Positions 4,526 to 6,737 of a DNA stretch of 6,737 nt are shown here, one piece after another. Position numbers and translations under genes: made by a program. The stretch is taken from positions 1-6,737 of the forward strand of contig JADLCZ010000071.1 in NCBI GenBank assembly GCA_020846955.1. Direction: 5' to 3'. Under the pieces are notes generated by a model. That model was not told the DNA's origin, made no database searches, and was given only the letters and a program-made list of their open reading frames with translations. The DNA comes from Candidatus Nomurabacteria bacterium (lineage in GTDB: Bacteria > Patescibacteriota > Minisyncoccia > Phycocordibacterales > UBA9973). Positions within the stretch are counted from its first letter, which is position 1. Each line of letters opens with the position of its first letter.

Positions 4526-4726
4526 ATGGAACCAGAAATTATTTATCTAATGATATCTTTAATTGCTATACTATGTTTAATCGCATTACTGTTATGCAGT
4601 ATGATAACATCGAATTTGTATAAAATGTTATTCTTAGATGCACGAGAAAAGTATTATAAATTATTAGGATTATCTGAGCAGGAAATAAAAGAACAAATTG
4701 ATAAAATCAAGAAAATATTTAAATGA
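4526..4726 (+). CDS. Small single-pass membrane protein (66 aa)
   Basis: One strong hydrophobic segment covers about residues 5-28 (IIYLMISLIAILCLIALLLC is its core). It is followed by a short polar turn and an amphipathic, charged C-terminal part containing DAREKYYKLLGLSEQEIKEQ (38-57) and a lysine-rich end. An acidic N-terminus and a basic C-terminal tail suggest the tail is cytoplasmic. There is no cleavable signal or catalytic motif. The start ATG 4526 follows agattaaaATG, just after the right copy of the 24-bp direct repeat. Its TGA stop overlaps the ATG of the truncated exonuclease (ATGA at 4723-4726), indicating that the two were translationally coupled. It could be a phage inner-membrane accessory protein, but the role is unknown. 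Confidence 0.72.
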   Translation: MEPEIIYLMISLIAILCLIALLLCSMITSNLYKMLFLDAREKYYKLLGLSEQEIKEQIDKIKKIFK

Positions 4727-4869
4727 AAACAAACCTTATAGTGGTTGATGTAGAAGCAGATACACATTTTCCTCCTGATTACAGTATGGTATGTTTCGGA
4801 GCAGTTATTGATGAAGAACATGTTGAATTCACTGTTGATAGTGTTGGGAAATTATATGGATGTTATTAA
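4723..4869 (+). pseudogene. Truncated DEDD-type 3'-5' exonuclease, N-terminal fragment
   Basis: The 48-codon frame begins MKTNLIVVDVEADTHFPPDY and continues SMVCFGAVI. This is the start of a DnaQ-like exonuclease fold. The VVDVEAD strand carries the DxE pair (D9, E11) of Exo I, which binds the catalytic metals, and DYSMVCFGAVI is the next strand typical of DVEADGPxPGxYSMxxFGA-type family members. The frame then drifts (EFTVDSVGKLYGCY) and ends at TAA 4867-4869. A complete enzyme needs about 170 or more residues with Exo II and Exo III motifs, which are absent here and in the other forward frames nearby. The ATG overlaps the upstream stop (ATGA). Promoter P2 begins 12 bp after the stop, so a deletion probably fused the exonuclease start to a new promoter region. 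Confidence 0.7.
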
Positions 4870-4880
4870 AATTTTTTATA

Positions 4881-4911
4881 TTGATTTTTAGAAATATTTT
4901 TTTTATATTAT
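4881..4911 (+). promoter_or_regulatory. Promoter P2, same architecture as P1
   Basis: TTGATTTTT (4881-4889) and TATATTAT (4904-4911) are separated by the same 19 bases (TTGA to TATA) as in P1, and both are followed by TTTAAAA-type leader. The local sequences also match outside the boxes (TATTGATTTT; TATATTATAT; wTTTAAAAwTTAAA). P2 sits in the only long AT-rich gap of this half of the window, 30 bp before the ATG of the winged-helix gene, and probably drives the genes from 4941 onward. Confidence 0.6.
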
Positions 4912-4940
4912 ATTGAATTTAAAAATTAAACCCAATCAAC

Positions 4941-5261
4941 ATGAAAACTCGTCAAGGTTATTATTCGGAACAAACTCGCAACGAATCCTACAAAATCACA
5001 ATGGCGGATTCAAATTCAACGGAAAAGCAATACAATAAAATCATCAATTGTTTTACACTTCATGACGGCTGGACTATGCAGGAAATAGAAGCCAAAACGG
5101 GCATTGCCGTTCATATTGTATCGGCCCGTCTGAATGAACTCAGAAAAGATGAAATAATCATGACAGATACTGAACGAAGAAAGAATCCGGTCACCGGCAG
5201 ACCTAACATAGTCTGGAAACTACACCCCACAAAGTTTAGCGGACAATTAGAATTATTTTGA
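4941..5261 (+). CDS. Winged-helix DNA-binding protein with C-terminal clamp-type motif
   Basis: The 106-aa protein has a polar N-terminal tail (1-28). A helix-turn-helix follows: YNKIINCF (31-38), then GWTMQEIEAKTGIAVHIVSA (43-62), with RLNELRKDEII (63-73) as the end of the recognition helix and the first wing strand. The wing TDTERRKNPVTGRPNIVWKL (75-94) is basic, with the GRP turn common in small winged-helix proteins. The last five residues are QLELF (102-106), matching the sliding-clamp binding consensus QL(S/D/E)LF. It is probably a DNA-binding regulator or replication/recombination accessory that can be tethered to a clamp. The start ATG 4941 follows promoter P2; ATG at 5001 (M21) is a possible shorter start. 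By eye it is less AT-rich than its neighbours. The next gene starts 2 bp after its stop. Confidence 0.8.
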   Translation: MKTRQGYYSEQTRNESYKITMADSNSTEKQYNKIINCFTLHDGWTMQEIEAKTGIAVHIVSARLNELRKDEIIMTDTERRKNPVTGRPNIVWKLHPTKFSGQLELF

Positions 5262-5263
5262 AA

Positions 5264-5476
5264 ATGAAAAACCTAAACAATATGATACAAACAATCGAAA
5301 TGAAAGCGAAAATGTATAACAAGATTAAAAAAGATAGGTTGATTGAAATGCTGATAGAGGCAAATAATCACATTAATGAATTAATTATAGCAAAAAGGAA
5401 TGTAGAAGAAATTTGCCAACACAAAATGAACTTGATAAAATTAAATAGTTTATCTCTAAATGGTAACAGGGGATAA
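5264..5476 (+). CDS. Small coiled-coil/helical protein (70 aa), unrecognised
   Basis: Nearly the whole product is predicted helical and highly charged, containing MKNLNNMIQTIEMKAKMYNK, then KKDRLIEMLIEANNHINELI (23-42), and VEEICQHKMNLIKL (47-60). Hydrophobic residues recur every three to four positions, which suggests a coiled coil or helical hairpin. The tail SLSLNGNRG is not helical. I chose ATG 5264, which is A-rich upstream (ttttgaaaATG); TTG 5258 is in frame but overlaps the previous stop and is less likely. The two-base gap from the upstream winged-helix gene suggests co-transcription from P2. It could be a small partner protein of the clamp-tethered winged-helix protein, but this is only a positional inference. 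Confidence 0.65.
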   Translation: MKNLNNMIQTIEMKAKMYNKIKKDRLIEMLIEANNHINELIIAKRNVEEICQHKMNLIKLNSLSLNGNRG

Positions 5477-5522
5477 CAGATTTGCAAAATTGGTAAGTGT
5501 GGGGAAATTAACCCCCATTAAA

Positions 5523-5783
5523 ATGACGGTAAAAATTCTTGTCCTTAAAGACGGGGCATGTTTATTGAATGCTGATACAGTATATAGAATGGAGGATAAA
5601 ACGTTTGAAATAATTACCGCAGGCAATCTCAGGTTTGTTATTGAAGATGGAATCGAGACCGTATGTTTTGGGATTGAATGGTTGAACAAAAAAGGATTAA
5701 AATATCTTACTGAATCTTTTAATATCGGTGGAGTTGAAATCAACATACTGGATACCGATAGTAACGAAACAAACTCTTTTTGA
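5523..5783 (+). CDS. Unrecognised 86-aa protein, probably truncated by a T-run frameshift
   Basis: The product is beta-rich: MTVKILVLKDGACLLNADTV (1-20), YRMEDKTFEIITAGNLRFVI (21-40), then a short middle GIETVCFGIEWLNKKGLKYL (43-62) and IGGVEINILDTDSNETNSF. I chose ATG 5523 (ccccattaaaATG), because ATG 5460 lies inside the preceding gene and adds an unlikely basic stretch. The frame stops at TGA 5781-5783 immediately after the run TTTTT (5777-5781). Removing one T would continue it for 31 more residues (EYFDIIERDMQFLVENKIPP and onward), giving a 117-aa protein. Such an extension is more plausible than a chance ORF. Function is not recognised. A small GGGG/CCCC hairpin (5501-5516) precedes the start. 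Confidence 0.6.
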   Translation: MTVKILVLKDGACLLNADTVYRMEDKTFEIITAGNLRFVIEDGIETVCFGIEWLNKKGLKYLTESFNIGGVEINILDTDSNETNSF

Positions 5784-5877
5784 ATATTTTGATATAATTG
5801 AAAGAGATATGCAATTCTTAGTAGAGAATAAAATACCACCACAACCGATTATGATTTTAACTCAACCAACTCAATAG
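5782..5877 (+). pseudogene. Out-of-frame C-terminal extension of the 5523 gene
   Basis: In the +1 frame, 31 sense codons follow the T-run and read EYFDIIERDM, QFLVENKIPP and QPIMILTQPTQ before TAG (5875-5877). The stretch has balanced protein-like composition and ends five bases before the next gene's ATG, filling the gap between the genes. An internal ATG at 5809 would give only a 22-aa peptide. This fits either a homopolymer indel (mutation or sequencing error) or programmed +1 slippage on TTT-TGA. Confidence 0.5.
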
Positions 5878-5881
5878 CATT

Positions 5882-6292
5882 ATGAAAACCTACTATAATC
5901 TTGGTCAATGTATAGGAGAACGAATGGTATATTTCCGTTCTACGGATATTGAGCAGAAAAATTGGAAACGATTATTATGGTCAGTTCCTGATGAATTGTT
6001 ATTTTATCTATCCAAAGGAGAAGAAATAGCAATTATTGATAAGAGTTCGAACAAAGGTAAGATTGAGCATATCTTTATACCTATTTTGAATGACTTACTA
6101 AATGAGATGTATTTTGATGAAATTCCAAGAATGAAAAACTTGAAAGATCACTTTAAATTCGCAAAAGATGAATTTAAAAAATGTAAACAATTAGAGAGGA
6201 AGTTTAAATTCTGGAAAGATAAGATACAATATCCTCTTAGGTTAAACGGATATACTCATAAAGTCAAAAAAGAGCCTAATTTACTAAATTAA
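5882..6292 (+). CDS. Unrecognised 136-aa lysine-rich protein
   Basis: I do not recognise this protein. The N-terminal half is mixed (MKTYYNLGQCIGERMVYFRS, then NWKRLLWSVPDELLFYLSKG at about 27-46). A strand EEIAIIDKSS (47-56) and helix HIFIPILNDLLNEMYF (63-78) follow. The C-terminal third is very basic and probably helical, including LKDHFKFAKDEFKKCKQLER (87-106) and FKFWKDKIQYPL. No membrane segment or signal is present. The start is the ATG at 5882, five bases after the stop of the shifted frame, within the same transcription unit. The high lysine content and small size would fit a nucleic-acid-binding accessory protein, but this rests on charge alone. Confidence 0.72.
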   Translation: MKTYYNLGQCIGERMVYFRSTDIEQKNWKRLLWSVPDELLFYLSKGEEIAIIDKSSNKGKIEHIFIPILNDLLNEMYFDEIPRMKNLKDHFKFAKDEFKKCKQLERKFKFWKDKIQYPLRLNGYTHKVKKEPNLLN

Positions 6293-6303
6293 AAAACATT
6301 TCA

Positions 6304-6737
6304 ATGAAATCAAAAATTAATACTAAAATCTGGGAAGGCAATTTAGATTTAAGAGGTAACAAAACCTTAACAGACTTAGGACAATTAAAAGAAATAAAAG
6401 GTTCTGCAAACTTCGGAAACAGTAATATCAAATCCTTAGGAAACTTAACAAACATCGGAGGATCTGCAGACTTCGAAGACAGTCAAATCAAAAACCTTGG
6501 AAAGTTAACAAGTATCGGAGGTTGGGCAAACTTCGAAAACAGTCAAATCAAAAACCTCAAAAACTTAACAAGCATCGGAGGTTGGGCAAACTTCTATAAC
6601 AGTAATATCGAAGACCTCGGTAATCTAAAAGAAATAAAAGGCGATGCATACTTCGAAAACAGTAATATCGAAGACCTCGGTAATCTAAAAGAAATCGGAG
6701 GAGAGATTGATTGGGGAAACAGAACAGATTTAAAAGA
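6304..6737 (+). CDS. Leucine-rich-like 20-residue repeat protein (3' partial)
   Basis: The visible 144 residues consist of a short N-terminal cap (MKSKINTKIWEGNLDLRGN) and six consecutive 20-residue units (residues 20-139), with a seventh cut by the window edge. The consensus is roughly S-x-I-K/E-x-L-G-N-L-x-x-I-G-G-x-A-x-F-x-N, for example SNIKSLGNLTNIGGSADFED and SQIKNLGKLTSIGGWANFEN. The regular leucine/isoleucine and aromatic spacing suggests a beta-solenoid or LRR-like fold, likely a binding or scaffold surface. Similar repeat proteins occur in phages of Bacteroidota, as far as I recall, but the ligand is unknown. The start ATG 6304 follows aacatttcaATG, 11 bp after the previous stop. 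The full length cannot be judged. Confidence 0.8.
   Translation, partial: MKSKINTKIWEGNLDLRGNKTLTDLGQLKEIKGSANFGNSNIKSLGNLTNIGGSADFEDSQIKNLGKLTSIGGWANFENSQIKNLKNLTSIGGWANFYNSNIEDLGNLKEIKGDAYFENSNIEDLGNLKEIGGEIDWGNRTDLK
6361..6720 (+). repeat. Six tandem 60-bp repeats
   Basis: The units lie at 6361, 6421, 6481, 6541, 6601 and 6661, each exactly 60 bp and in the reading frame. Units five and six share an exact 38-base run (6598-6635 and 6658-6695). Units three and four share most of their length (for example AGTCAAATCAAAAACCT at 6481 and 6541). Near identity at the DNA level means recent duplication or unequal exchange within the gene. Confidence 0.9.

Noticed and set aside
5456..5842. 128-aa minus-strand frame opposite the 5523 gene
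   Set aside because: It is low-complexity in serine, leucine and isoleucine and has no A-rich leader. The + strand frame fits its neighbours in strand and spacing.
1..6737. CRISPR array
   Set aside because: The only regularly spaced repeats are the 60-bp in-frame coding units at 6361-6720. There are no repeat-spacer units and no cas genes.

Overview
The window is AT-rich. Almost every gene starts in a purine/A-rich leader (for example aaactaaaacaaaaATG, ctaaaataaaATG, tttaattaaaATG) with no convincing Shine-Dalgarno sequence. This style is typical of Bacteroidota and their phages, so I infer a Bacteroidota chromosome, prophage or phage. All credible genes are on the + strand. No structural, replication or housekeeping gene is present that would fix the species or show whether this is host or phage DNA.

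Layout. (1) Positions 1-127 are the right end of an IS200/IS605-type element: the last 39 codons of tnpB overlap the 3' part of an omega-RNA and end in a strong hairpin followed by TAGTTCAC. (2) Positions 212-293 are a tRNA-Leu(UAA) with a long variable arm. (3) Positions 385-1338 hold a promoter, an unrecognised 132-aa gene and a macro-domain-like protein of the phage-associated A1S_2505 type. (4) From about 1340 to 3440, genes stand alone: a 74-aa gene, an Rnl2-type RNA ligase and a 143-aa gene. They are separated by palindromic spacers that share a CGCTGTTRGC box on the 3' side of a hairpin and often TAACRGTG-like sequence on the 5' side. The architecture resembles integron attC sites, but the box is not the canonical GTTRRRY core. 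This cassette-like array is the most unusual part of the window. (5) From 3467 to 6737, genes are tightly packed in phage style: small membrane proteins, unknown proteins, a truncated DEDD exonuclease, a winged-helix protein ending in a sliding-clamp-type QLELF peptide, a coiled-coil protein, a gene with a probable frameshift, and a partial protein made of 20-residue tandem repeats.

How the genes may work together. The tRNA, the RNA ligase and the macro-domain-like protein could form an RNA-repair group, but they sit in separate units, so this is only suggestive. Two promoters with the same -33/-7 spacing (385-415 and 4881-4911) appear to drive the 475 and 4941 gene groups. Signs of recent rearrangement are frequent: an inverted repeat around the 74-aa gene, a perfect 24-bp direct repeat around the 124-aa gene, a truncated exonuclease, and near-identical tandem repeats in the last gene.
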